Of a stretch of DNA of 39,919 bases, positions 16,061 to 23,963 are shown in pieces; position 1 is the first letter of the stretch; each line of letters starts with the position of its first letter. The position numbers were made by a program, and so were the translations under genes. Below the pieces are notes generated by a model that was not told where the DNA came from, made no database searches, and worked only from the letters and a program-made list of their open reading frames with translations. This DNA is from Atopobiaceae bacterium (lineage in GTDB: Bacteria; Actinomycetota; Coriobacteriia; Coriobacteriales; Atopobiaceae), in assembly GCA_017941705.1 (NCBI GenBank), contig JAGAVX010000118.1, positions 1-39,919 on the forward strand, in the 5' to 3' direction.

Positions 16061-17497
16061 ATGCTCAGATCAGACTACTCAACCTGGCGCTGCGGAAGGC
16101 ACGAGCTGTCGCTGTCACGACCGCGGATCATGGGCGTTCTCAACGTGACACCCGACTCCTTCTCGGACGGGGGAGAGCATTTCGACGCCAAGGATGCCGT
16201 CAAGCGTGGTCTGCAGATGCTCGACGAGGGCGCCGACATCATCGACGTCGGCGGCGAGTCGACGCGTCCCGGAGCAACGCCCGTCACGCCCGAGGAAGAG
16301 ATGGAGCGCATCGTCCCGGTGGTGAGCGAGCTGGTGAAGGCTGGCGCCATCGTGAGTGTTGACACGCGCAACGCCTCGACCGCCAAGGCGTGCCTTGACC
16401 TGGGCGCCTCCATCATCAATGACGTCTCGGGATTCACCGATCCCGCCATGGTGGCAGCGGTTGCCGAGACGGACTGTGGTTGCATCATCATGTGCGACAA
16501 CGAGTTCCGCGGCAACGAGTCGCGCAAGTCCGTGGTGCTCGAGTCGAGCAACCCGCGCCGCCGCGCGCCCGAGCCGCGCCAGCTGCCTCCTGTGCGCCGC
16601 CGCTTCACCCTGCCCGAAGAGGCGCCCATCATGCGTTCGATCATGGGCTTCTTGGGCGATCAGGCCCGCACGTTGCAGCGCTCCGGCATCTCCCATGACC
16701 GTATCTGCATCGACCCTGGTCCAGGCTTCAACAAGACCACCGATGAGGACGTCGTCATCCAGCGTGCCATGCGCAAGCTCGACTCCATGGGCTATGTGCT
16801 CATGCAGGCGGTCTCCCGCAAGCGCTTCGTGGGTGCCACGACGGGCGTGACCGAGCCTGCCGACCGCGACGCAGCCACTATCGGCATGACCATCGCCGCC
16901 ATCGAAGCCGGTGCCCGCGTCCTGCGCGTCCACAACGTGGCCGAGGTCGCACATGCCGTGAACGCCTACTGGGCTGTTGCAAAGAAGGACCCGCGACAGG
17001 GCTTCATTTCGATTGGCTCAAACGTGGGCGATCGCATGGGATATCTGGCGCGTGCCTGCAAGCTCATCAACGAGATTCCGCTGACCTGTGTGGTCACGGT
17101 CAGCCAGGCCTACGAGACCGAGCCTGCGTATGGCATTGCCACACCGGTTGCCAACGCCGTCGTCGAGATCAAGACCGAGCTACATCCGCTTGTGCTCATG
17201 GACAAGCTTCTTGATGTCGAAGATCAGCTAGACCGCGTCCGTAATCCGGAGACTGCTGGCCATGGCCCGCGCACGATCGACTGCGACCTCGCGTGGATCG
17301 AGGACGAGGTCCATGCCGGCCCCAAGCTGACGCTGCCGCACCCTCGCCTGGGCGAGCGCGACTACGTGCTCGTCCCGATGGAGGACCTCATGCACGACCC
17401 GGTGCGTTTCCTCTCGCATGCCGGCGTCGAGGTGCTGCCGCCCGAGGAGCGTGTGGGCCAGGTTATTGGCGAGCTGGGGGTCATCGAGTGGGAGTAA
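16061..17497 (+). CDS. folP-folK: dihydropteroate synthase-HPPK fusion
   Basis: Bifunctional folate enzyme of 478 residues. Residues 1-310 are dihydropteroate synthase: MGVLNVTPDSFSDGG, DVGGESTRPG, VSVDT, SIINDVSGF, DPGPGF and the final RVHNV (usually RVHDV). Residues 315-478 are 6-hydroxymethyl-dihydropterin pyrophosphokinase: SIGSNVGD, YETEP, GHGPRTIDCDL and LPHPRLGERDYVL. The loop after the IIMC strand differs: the usual MHM is replaced by MCDN, followed by an Arg/Pro-rich insert of about 35 residues. HPPK keeps its Mg-binding DxD region as DCD. ATG 16061 follows AAAGGGA. The stop overlaps the start of the next gene. Confidence 0.93.
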   Translation: MLRSDYSTWRCGRHELSLSRPRIMGVLNVTPDSFSDGGEHFDAKDAVKRGLQMLDEGADIIDVGGESTRPGATPVTPEEEMERIVPVVSELVKAGAIVSVDTRNASTAKACLDLGASIINDVSGFTDPAMVAAVAETDCGCIIMCDNEFRGNESRKSVVLESSNPRRRAPEPRQLPPVRRRFTLPEEAPIMRSIMGFLGDQARTLQRSGISHDRICIDPGPGFNKTTDEDVVIQRAMRKLDSMGYVLMQAVSRKRFVGATTGVTEPADRDAATIGMTIAAIEAGARVLRVHNVAEVAHAVNAYWAVAKKDPRQGFISIGSNVGDRMGYLARACKLINEIPLTCVVTVSQAYETEPAYGIATPVANAVVEIKTELHPLVLMDKLLDVEDQLDRVRNPETAGHGPRTIDCDLAWIEDEVHAGPKLTLPHPRLGERDYVLVPMEDLMHDPVRFLSHAGVEVLPPEERVGQVIGELGVIEWE

Positions 17498-18069
17498 GGG
17501 CAGCAGGAGACGTTCTCGCCGAGGTGACGCTGCGGCCGCAGGTTCCGATGGGTGCGTTCCACGCGCTCGGTTACGTATGCGCCATGGGAGCCGCAGAGGG
17601 TTTGCGCGAAGCCGACGTTGCGTTTGCGGGCATCGGTTGGCCTCAGGACGTGGTCGATACGCGGACGTACCGCTCGCTCTGCGAGTTGCGCATGCATGCC
17701 GGTTACGACAAAGGCATGTATGCGACGTGCACGGTTGTCGCCTCACGGCAGGTGGGCTTGCTCCGTGACCTGCCCGACGACCAGCTGGCGCAGGCCCTCT
17801 CTGCGGGCATCGAGGCGCGCGTCTCGTCGTGGGAGGAGCAGATAGCCGCTGGTGCTGGCGCTGCCGGCCCGCTTGCTCCTGTGCTCTCGGAGTACTTCGA
17901 CCTAGTGCCGCTGCTGGGCAGGCCGGCGACGGCGGTCTACCCCAACGGCAATGAGATGGCGCGCGGCACGTTTGCCGGGATCGACATCTGGGGTCGCGCG
18001 ACTCTCATGACCGAGGATGGCCGCGAGCTCGAGTTCTCGCCCGAGCAGGCAGGCATCCGCCCCGCGTGA
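17488..18069 (+). CDS. shortened biotin/lipoate ligase-like protein
   Basis: 193 residues starting at GTG 17488, ten bases inside the folP-folK 3' end, with GGGGG upstream. The fold looks like a biotin-protein ligase (BPL_LplA_LipB) catalytic domain: VTLRPQVPMGAFHALGYVCAMGAAEGLR matches the helix after the biotin strand, IGWPQD (50-54) stands where ligases have KWPND, and MARGTFAGIDIWGRATLMTEDGRELEF matches the C-terminal beta cap. The N-terminal strands with the GRGRxGR loop are absent, the Lys of KWPND is replaced, and the GILxE lysine segment is not seen. It may be a non-catalytic or altered relative. The assignment is by pattern only. Confidence 0.55.
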   Translation: MGVRAAGDVLAEVTLRPQVPMGAFHALGYVCAMGAAEGLREADVAFAGIGWPQDVVDTRTYRSLCELRMHAGYDKGMYATCTVVASRQVGLLRDLPDDQLAQALSAGIEARVSSWEEQIAAGAGAAGPLAPVLSEYFDLVPLLGRPATAVYPNGNEMARGTFAGIDIWGRATLMTEDGRELEFSPEQAGIRPA

Positions 18070-18101
18070 CGCGTCGCAAAATCAATGACAAATGACACGC
18101 A

Positions 18102-18136
18102 AAAGGCCAGCCCGGTGGAGCTGGCCTTTCTCTTAT
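18102..18136. terminator. bidirectional terminator
   Basis: AAAGGCCAGC (18102-18111) and GCTGGCCTTT (18120-18129) form a perfect 10-bp stem around an 8-base loop, with CTCTTATT after it on + and TTTTGCG on -. It lies between two convergent genes and probably serves both. Confidence 0.8.
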
Positions 18137-18152
18137 TCGTTGCCCTGTGCGG

Positions 18153-18962
18153 CTACTTGTTGCGCGCCTCGTGCTTCTCGACCGCGTGGCGATAGATCTG
18201 ATAGATGCCGCGTATGGTGATGTCGGGATCGATTGCGTCAAAGATGTCGGTAGCCTGCGCGATGGTCTCGGAATACCCGCCGGTGCCTATGACCGTGGCG
18301 CGTGGGATGCCGTCACCCTCGGCCGCCAGCTCCTTCTGGATGCGTTCGACCAGGCCCTCTATCTGTGTGGCTGCGCCGATGACGATGCCCGACTGAACGG
18401 CCGTCTCGGTCGAGTCGCCCAGGGCGTGGGGCGGGACGACAAGAGGCACGCTCGAGAGCTTGGCCGCGCGCGAGAAGAGCGAGTTGGCCGAAAGCAGCAG
18501 GCCGGGCATGATGGCACCGCCGCGAAACGCCCCGGTGTGATCGACGACGTCGATGTTGGTTGCGGTGCCAAAGTCCACCACGATGACCGGTGCGCCGTAC
18601 GTCGTGAGAGCGGCGAGCGCATTTGCGATGCGGTCGGCACCGACCTGCTTGGGGTCGGGCATGTTGATGCGGATGCCGCAGTCTCGCGTGGCGTCGATCA
18701 TGAGGGGCTCGAGGTCAAAGGCCGTGCGCACCATGCGCTGCCATGACTGGGCCAGTATGGGAACGACGCTGGCGATAGCCACGTAGTCGACGGACGACAG
18801 CTCGAAGCCAAGCATCTGGAAGTAGCCATACAGGGTCTCGTGGAGCTGGTCAGAGGTGTCGGTGCGGTCGGTCGCCATGCGCCACTGGCGCTTGACCGAG
18901 CCCTCGTCGTCAAAGAGTCCGAGCGTGGTTTGCGTGTTTCCCACGTCAACTGAGAGGAACAT
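18153..18962 (-). CDS. coaX: type III pantothenate kinase
   Basis: First enzyme of coenzyme A synthesis; it phosphorylates pantothenate with ATP and a monovalent cation. The 269-residue protein carries VDVGNTQTTLGLF (phosphate loop), the CoaX signature GADRIANALAAL, VVDFGTATNIDVVD, GGAIMPGLLLS and GTGGYSE. Length is normal. AAGGAGG lies four bases before the ATG. Upstream in-frame codons lie in the gap shared with the divergent rpmE and are not needed. Confidence 0.94.
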   Translation of the reverse strand: MFLSVDVGNTQTTLGLFDDEGSVKRQWRMATDRTDTSDQLHETLYGYFQMLGFELSSVDYVAIASVVPILAQSWQRMVRTAFDLEPLMIDATRDCGIRINMPDPKQVGADRIANALAALTTYGAPVIVVDFGTATNIDVVDHTGAFRGGAIMPGLLLSANSLFSRAAKLSSVPLVVPPHALGDSTETAVQSGIVIGAATQIEGLVERIQKELAAEGDGIPRATVIGTGGYSETIAQATDIFDAIDPDITIRGIYQIYRHAVEKHEARNK

Positions 18963-19090
18963 GCCGCCTCCTTCTTTGTCATTCTTGGTGGTAATGGTAG
19001 CAGGTGCACATGTCGTGCTGGTCACAATGGGCCGTACGGGGGCATCTCGGGCACGTCCACAGGCTCTCCACAGTTCTTAAGCCAAACATT

Positions 19091-19099
19091 TGCTACACT
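19091..19099 (+). promoter_or_regulatory. extended -10 promoter candidate of rpmE
   Basis: TGCTACACT matches the extended -10 pattern, placing the transcript start near 19106 and leaving a leader of about 95 nt before rpmE. Confidence 0.5.
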
Positions 19100-19105
19100 A
19101 CCAAA

Positions 19106-19190
19106 GCTTGACTGTCTTGGGCGAGCATCCTGCCGCTCGTCGGGACAGGTACGACCCCTCGTCCTGGTCGGAAACCAGGACACATACGAA
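19106..19190 (+). ncRNA. L31 leader RNA candidate
   Basis: The rpmE leader holds two stems: an outer CTGTC...GACAG pairing (about 19112-19147) around an inner GGCGAG/CTCGTC stem, then a perfect 8-bp hairpin GTCCTGGT-N5-ACCAGGAC (19161-19181) that ends ten bases before the ribosome-binding site GGAG at 19191. Ribosomal-protein leaders in front of L31 genes are known from comparative RNA searches, including one described for Coriobacteria; I believe this is an instance but cannot run the model. Such leaders bind excess L31 and block translation. Confidence 0.55.
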
Positions 19191-19200
19191 GGAGACCATG

Positions 19201-19599
19201 ATGAAGCAAGGCATCCATCCTAACTACGTCGAGTGCACGGTGCGCTGCACCTGCGGCAACACCTGGAAGACGCACTCCACCAAGAGCGAGATCGTCGTTG
19301 ACCTGTGCGACAAGTGCCACCCGTTCTACACCGGCACCCAGAAGCTCGTCGACACCGGCGGACGCGTCCAGCGCTTCTCCGACAAGTTCGGTGCCGCTGC
19401 CGCTGCCCGTCTCGAGGCTGCCAACAAGGCCAAGGCCGCCAAGGCCGCCAAGGCTGCCCAGCTCGAGGCCGAGCGCAAGGCCAAGGCCGAGGCCAAGGCT
19501 GCTGCCAAGGCCAAGCGTGCCGCCGAGTTTGCCAAGAAGGCTGAGGCCGAGGCCAAGCCGGTCGAGGAGCCCGCAGCCGAGGAGGCCGCTGCCGAGTAA
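19201..19599 (+). CDS. rpmE: 50S ribosomal protein L31 with long C-terminal tail
   Basis: Ribosomal protein of the large subunit, bridging to the small subunit. Residues 1-68 are a normal zinc-binding L31: IHPNY, cysteines C16, C18, C36 and C39, and HPFYTG. Residues 69-132, a tail of about 64 residues made almost only of Ala, Lys, Glu and Arg, nearly double the usual length of 66-75. The first part is predicted as a long charged helix; the end is acidic ([12 protein letters not shown]). Two ATGs occur in tandem (19198, 19201); the second has better spacing from GGAG. The codons show no frameshift, so the tail is real coding sequence. Confidence 0.92.
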   Translation: MKQGIHPNYVECTVRCTCGNTWKTHSTKSEIVVDLCDKCHPFYTGTQKLVDTGGRVQRFSDKFGAAAAARLEAANKAKAAKAAKAAQLEAERKAKAEAKAAAKAKRAAEFAKKAEAEAKPVEEPAAEEAAAE

Positions 19600-19625
19600 G
19601 GCGCGCGCCACAACCAGCTCGTAGC

Positions 19626-19657
19626 AGAAGGGGTCGTCCATATGGGCGACCCCTTCT
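19626..19657 (+). terminator. hairpin after rpmE
   Basis: AGAAGGGGTCG (19626-19636) and CGACCCCTTCT (19647-19657) make a perfect 11-bp stem 27 bases after the rpmE stop. The U-run after it is poor; termination may be completed at the A/T-flanked stem 19698-19732. Confidence 0.65.
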
Positions 19658-19666
19658 CGTCATCAG

Positions 19667-19805
19667 CGTCCACAGTGGGCGACTGTGGACGGTACAGACG
19701 AAAAAACGGCCCAAATCGGACCGTTTTTTCGTTGTGAGCGTACATAGTGGGGGGCTGTGGACGTTCCAGACGCAAACTCACGTCCGGCGGCGTCCACAGT
19801 AGGGG
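19667..19805. repeat. array of mirrored palindromic repeats, copy 2
   Basis: Same family as 7912-8091. Units: full palindrome 19667-19691 (loop GGGCG), a degenerate one at 19739-19763 and a left half at 19791-19800. Centres at about 19679, 19751 and 19803 are 72 and 52 bp apart, repeating the 71/52 spacing of the first array. The linker between the first two forms a 12-bp stem (19698-19709 with 19721-19732, ACGAAAAAACGG/CCGTTTTTTCGT), which may terminate transcription from both sides. The array lies between convergent rpmE and the trigger-factor-like gene. Confidence 0.85.
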
Positions 19806-19813
19806 TGCGGGCA

Positions 19814-20671
19814 CTACACTAGCTTGAAGCCGGTCTTGTCGTTGTCTCCGTCAGCTTCAACCTCGCTGTCGGCCTCTGCGTCGTCGCCAAAGCGCTCGGC
19901 GAACATCTGCTCCATCTGGTGATACTTCGCGATGCGGGCGTGCGCCTGTTCCTCGGTCTCGTGGTTGTAGGTGCAGTTGCACTCGGCGACCACGATCTGT
20001 CCGGCCTTGGCCTGCAAGGCGGCCTCATGCAGGCCGTCGTACTGCCCGGCGGCGCACGCCTGGCTGATGACGTTCTGGAGTTCGGCGGCGGGAATGCCCA
20101 GCAGCCTGCTGTACTCCTGCTCGTCGACCTTGAGCTTCCTCTCATGCGCGTATGCGGAAAGCGCCGCGTCTCCCTCGGCCATCTGGCGAGCCTGACGGTC
20201 GAACATGGCCTCGAGCTGCGTGGGCGTCGTGCCGCTACGCATCAAGAACTGCTCCGGTGTGAGCCCGTCGTTCTCGAGCTGCTGGGCAAAGCGCATCTTG
20301 ACAGCCTGCTTGGCCTGCTCGAGGTGCTGCGGCGGGACGGACTGCGCCAGGCGCTTGCTCAGCTCCTCGACGCACTTGACGACCTTCTGGTTCTCGGCAA
20401 TCTGCGCGGCCATGCCGGCCATTTGCTTACGCATCTCATCGACCACCTGCTCCTTGGAGGTCATGCCGTCAAAGTGCTCGGCGACCCAGTCGGGATTGTC
20501 GAGGTCATCGAGGGTGCCTCCCATGTCGGCAACCGTCATCTGCAGGCCGTACTCGATATCCTCGTCGGTGGTGAAGGGGACGTCGACGGTGATGTCCACG
20601 GGGCCGTATGACGTGAGCGTGTAGAACGCCTTGTTGCCAACCATGAGCGGCAGGGGCTTTTCGATAGGCAT
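19814..20671 (-). CDS. trigger factor C-terminal-like protein
   Basis: Soluble protein of 285 residues. The middle and C-terminal part (about 70-225) resembles the helical chaperone domain of trigger factor/SurA: long amphipathic helices, QVVDEMRKQM, AQSVPPQHLEQAKQAVKMRFAQQLENDGLTPEQFLMRSGTTPTQ, then helices ending RQMAEGDAAL. The ribosome-binding N-domain signature and an FKBP domain are not seen; residues 1-65 form a short beta-rich section instead. The last 30 residues are acidic. AGGAGG lies just before the ATG. It could be a ribosome-independent chaperone. No signal peptide is visible. Confidence 0.68.
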   Translation of the reverse strand: MPIEKPLPLMVGNKAFYTLTSYGPVDITVDVPFTTDEDIEYGLQMTVADMGGTLDDLDNPDWVAEHFDGMTSKEQVVDEMRKQMAGMAAQIAENQKVVKCVEELSKRLAQSVPPQHLEQAKQAVKMRFAQQLENDGLTPEQFLMRSGTTPTQLEAMFDRQARQMAEGDAALSAYAHERKLKVDEQEYSRLLGIPAAELQNVISQACAAGQYDGLHEAALQAKAGQIVVAECNCTYNHETEEQAHARIAKYHQMEQMFAERFGDDAEADSEVEADGDNDKTGFKLV

Positions 20672-20750
20672 ATTTCCTCCTGTGAGCGTTGAAATGCGTC
20701 TCGTTGTGACCGTTTCATACTACCCTTGTTCCCCTTGGGGTCAGCAGACT

Positions 20751-20756
20751 TACAAT
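20751..20756 (+). promoter_or_regulatory. -10 box candidate of the FAD oxidoreductase gene
   Basis: TACAAT lies 41 bases before the start; TTGTTC (20726-20731) is 19 bases upstream and could be the -35. Confidence 0.4.
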
Positions 20757-20796
20757 GAGAGCTCAGATTTGCCGAAGGCACGGGGAGGACGAGACC

Positions 20797-22227
20797 ATGG
20801 CAACCGACGTGACGATTCCCGCAAAGACGGACGTCCTGATCATAGGCGCGGGCCCGGCCGGCATCTTCTGCGCCCTGTCGCTGCTCGAGCGTGGTGACGG
20901 TCGCCAGATAACGATGGTCGAGAAGGGACTGCCCATCGAGCGCCGCAGCTGCCCAAAGGAGCAGATCGGCCACTGCGTGAACTGCCATCCCTGTCGCATC
21001 ACCACGGGGTTCAGCGGAGCTGGCGCCTTTTCGGACGGCAAGCTCTCGCTCTCGTACGAGGTGGGCGGTGACCTGCCCGAGCTGATCGGGCCTGACCTCG
21101 CGCAGGAGACCATCAGTCGTTGTGACCAGGTCTACCTGGACTTTGGCGCGGATCCTCACGTTGAGGGCATCGAGCATCCCGAGGAGGTCGCAAAGATTCG
21201 CCGCCGCGCGATCGGTGCGGGACTCAAGCTTGTCGACTGTCCGATACGCCACCTGGGGACCGAGCGTGCGCAGGAGATCTACGGGCGCATCCAACAGCAC
21301 CTGATCGACGCCGGCGTGACCATCCTCTTTGAGCACGAATGCCTCGACCTGATGGTCGAGCGGCTGACGAGTGGGCCTGTGTGCACGGGAGCGTTCGTGC
21401 GCCCGATGAAGGGCTCGAGCAGCGCGCACACGGTGCGTGCAAAGAAGGTCGTGGTTGCCACGGGCAGGCGCGGGGCGAGCTGGCTTGCGGACGCGTGCGA
21501 GGCCCACGGCATCGGCCACGAGCCTGGTCCCATGGACATGGGCGTGCGCGTGGAGGTCCGCAACGAGGTGATGGAGGATGTCAACAACGTCCTGTACGAG
21601 AGCAAGCTCGTGGGATATCCCAACCCCTTCCGTGATAAGGTCCGCACGTTCTGCCAGAACCCCGGCGGATTCGTGAGCCAGGAGAACTACGACAACGGGC
21701 TTGCAGTGGTCAACGGGCACTCCTACAAGGACCGCAAGAGCCACAACACCAATCTCGCCGTGCTCTGCACGCAGCACTTCCAGGAGCCGTTCGACAGGCC
21801 CATCGCCTATGCGCAGCGCGTCGGGACGCTCATGAACATGTTGGGGGCTGGCCATATCCTCGTGCAGCGCTTTGGCGACATCCTCGATGGCAAGCGCACC
21901 TGGCGCAAGGAGCTGCGCCGCTCGAACGTGGTGCCCACACTGCCCGATGCCGAACCGGGTGACATCACCAGCGCCATGCCCTATCGTGCCATGACCGACA
22001 TCGTCGAGTTCATCAAGGCCGTCGACCAGGTGGTGCCCGGCTTTGCGGCCAGCGAGACGCTGCTCTACGCACCCGAGCTCAAGTTCTACAGCAACCGCGT
22101 GCGCATGACCGAGCGGTTCGAGACGAACGTGGCAAACCTGCACTGCCTCGGGGACTCGTCAGGTTGGACGCGCGGCCTCATGATGGCGAGCGTGATGGGC
22201 ATGCTGATGGGGGAGTGGCTCGACTAG
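20797..22227 (+). CDS. FAD-dependent oxidoreductase (COG2509-like)
   Basis: Flavoprotein of 476 residues. The N-terminal Rossmann motif is IIGAGPAGIFCALSLLE (residues 14-30), followed by the family's Cys-rich segment RSCPKEQIGHCVNCHPC and GFSGAGAFSDGKLSLS. The VVVATGRRG and MDMGVRVE segments, and the final LGDSSGWTRGLMMASVMG FAD motif, complete the pattern. The function of COG2509 dehydrogenases is not established. The four cysteines (C-x8-C-x2-C-x2-C) might hold a metal or Fe-S centre. GGGGAGGA precedes ATG 20797. It is divergent from the trigger-factor-like gene and converges with the next. Confidence 0.85.
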   Translation: MATDVTIPAKTDVLIIGAGPAGIFCALSLLERGDGRQITMVEKGLPIERRSCPKEQIGHCVNCHPCRITTGFSGAGAFSDGKLSLSYEVGGDLPELIGPDLAQETISRCDQVYLDFGADPHVEGIEHPEEVAKIRRRAIGAGLKLVDCPIRHLGTERAQEIYGRIQQHLIDAGVTILFEHECLDLMVERLTSGPVCTGAFVRPMKGSSSAHTVRAKKVVVATGRRGASWLADACEAHGIGHEPGPMDMGVRVEVRNEVMEDVNNVLYESKLVGYPNPFRDKVRTFCQNPGGFVSQENYDNGLAVVNGHSYKDRKSHNTNLAVLCTQHFQEPFDRPIAYAQRVGTLMNMLGAGHILVQRFGDILDGKRTWRKELRRSNVVPTLPDAEPGDITSAMPYRAMTDIVEFIKAVDQVVPGFAASETLLYAPELKFYSNRVRMTERFETNVANLHCLGDSSGWTRGLMMASVMGMLMGEWLD

Positions 22228-22261
22228 CGCGTAGGCACCTGCGGCCGGGGCTACCGGCGCA

Positions 22262-23767
22262 TTAGCCCTCCTTCTGCAGCGTGAACGTGTCGGCAAAGAT
22301 CGCCTCGCGCGTATAGGGAACGATCAGCAGCACGGTGCTCTCGTAGCGGTGGGTGCTCGTGAGGGTCGCCGTGGCAGCATCGGGTGCCGTTGCCGATCCC
22401 AGTTCGAGCGTGAGCCCCATCGACCCGTTTGCGACGTCCTGCAAGTCGCACTCGAACACGATGCCTGCCGGCGCGTCCTCTTCGAGAAGCCATGAGACGG
22501 GGTCACTCTGGTCTCCCTGTGTGACGAGGTGTCCCGAGAAGGGCGCGGCCTCAAGTGCGAGGTCGCCGTCCGTCGAGTCGACGTCCTTGCGCAGATCCTG
22601 GTGCATGTGCGCGATGCCCGACACGGCTCCCTCGATGACGGCGCCTCCGTCCTGCGTCATGCTTGCCTGCGTGATGTCTATGGTGAGGCCAGGCTCCTGT
22701 GCGGCGAGGCACTTTGCCTGAGTCGACGACTGGCTGACAAACGTTCCCCTCCACGTGCCGACGAGCGGGTCGAACCCGAGGTCCTTGGCACCTTCGCTCA
22801 CGCTTGCGCCTGCCAGCTCCCATGCGCCGCTCGTGGGGGCAAATCTGAAGTGCGCGGCAAGGTCGCAGGAGTAGTTCACAAAGGTGCCGTTGCTCATGCA
22901 GTGGATGACGAGGTCCTCGACCTGCTTCTCCTCACTGAAGCTCTCGTCCGTTACCGTGAGGGTCGCGTTGCGATAGAGCGAGGCGAGGCTTTCGCGCCCA
23001 TCGTCGGTATCGGCAGCCTGCAGGAGGGCCTCCGCGTTCTCGATCGTCAAGCCGGTGTCCACGCCGGTCTTGGCGTAATGCGAGACCTTGTCGATGGACG
23101 AGGCGGCGCAGCTCCAGTCACCGCCCTCACGCACGTAGGTGAGCCTGCCCTCGGCACGGGTTTCGAGGTGATCGTTGTCAAAGGTGGCCACGACCTCGAC
23201 GTCGCAGGCGTCCTTTCGCGTCTTGCTGGGCTGCTTGTCGACCACCTCGACGGAGCGCAGCTCGAGAGGCTCGTCGGGCAAAAAGGGGCTTTGAGCATGC
23301 TCTGGTGTCTGCAACTGGGCAAAGGCGTCCTCTGTGATGAGGTCGTTGGGCGGTGTCTGCCGCGCGTCCATGCTCAGAAGCACGAAGGTGGCCACGATGG
23401 CGACGCATACGAGGCCGATGGCGATCGTTGCCATGTGGTGGTGCGTGGCACGGTCTCGCACGTCCCTAGTCCAGTTGCGAAGCCATCGCGCGAACGTGGT
23501 GCCCACGTCGGCAAGCGTGGGGTTGTCTGGCGAGGCGCCCGGCATCTCCGTTTGGGGCTCTGGCGCCTCTGATGCTTGAGGCATCGGAGCGGTGACGGAG
23601 GGCATGGGGATGGTGACCTGTGTCGGGTCCTGTGTGGGACGATGGAGAAGGTTGTCGTGCGAGGCTGTCGCGGCGTCTGGTTCGGTTCCCTCGCGGGAGG
23701 AGGTCTCCATTGCGGCATTGGTCTGCTGGGCCACGTCGGCCGGGGTCTCCCTTTGCTCGTCGGACAT
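22262..23767 (-). CDS. membrane-anchored protein of unknown function
   Basis: 501 residues, family not recognised. The first 110 residues are hydrophilic, Pro/Thr/Glu-rich and probably disordered and cytosolic. One membrane helix (112-133, MATIAIGLVCVAIVATFVLL) follows, then about 365 extracytoplasmic residues. That part seems to hold two similar alpha+beta units, the first ending DNDHLETRAEGRLTYVREGG and the second SCDLAAHFRFAPTSGAWELAG, then a lipocalin-like or beta-rich end from DPLVGTWRGTF. Cysteines come in spaced pairs. GGAGGTGA precedes the ATG. It may bind a ligand or cell-envelope component. Confidence 0.7.
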   Translation of the reverse strand: MSDEQRETPADVAQQTNAAMETSSREGTEPDAATASHDNLLHRPTQDPTQVTIPMPSVTAPMPQASEAPEPQTEMPGASPDNPTLADVGTTFARWLRNWTRDVRDRATHHHMATIAIGLVCVAIVATFVLLSMDARQTPPNDLITEDAFAQLQTPEHAQSPFLPDEPLELRSVEVVDKQPSKTRKDACDVEVVATFDNDHLETRAEGRLTYVREGGDWSCAASSIDKVSHYAKTGVDTGLTIENAEALLQAADTDDGRESLASLYRNATLTVTDESFSEEKQVEDLVIHCMSNGTFVNYSCDLAAHFRFAPTSGAWELAGASVSEGAKDLGFDPLVGTWRGTFVSQSSTQAKCLAAQEPGLTIDITQASMTQDGGAVIEGAVSGIAHMHQDLRKDVDSTDGDLALEAAPFSGHLVTQGDQSDPVSWLLEEDAPAGIVFECDLQDVANGSMGLTLELGSATAPDAATATLTSTHRYESTVLLIVPYTREAIFADTFTLQKEG

Positions 23768-23963
23768 CTCGTCACCTCCATCGTCGGCTTCTTCTATCTT
23801 CGCAGATGTACGCAGTGGTTTTGCGCCAAAAACGAGGTCCCTGACGCATCTCCATGCAGGGCCGCTGGTGAGGCTGATGCGAGGCGGCCGAACTCATTGG
23901 CCTGCGAAATGGCTCGCGGTGGGCCACGCATGGGCCAAGGGCGCTCTCGTAGTTTCTTCTGCC

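Noticed and set aside
20536..22143. 535-codon minus-strand frame opposite the FAD oxidoreductase
   Set aside because: The + strand carries a clear Rossmann fold and FAD motifs. The minus frame is low-complexity shadow and also overlaps the trigger-factor-like gene.
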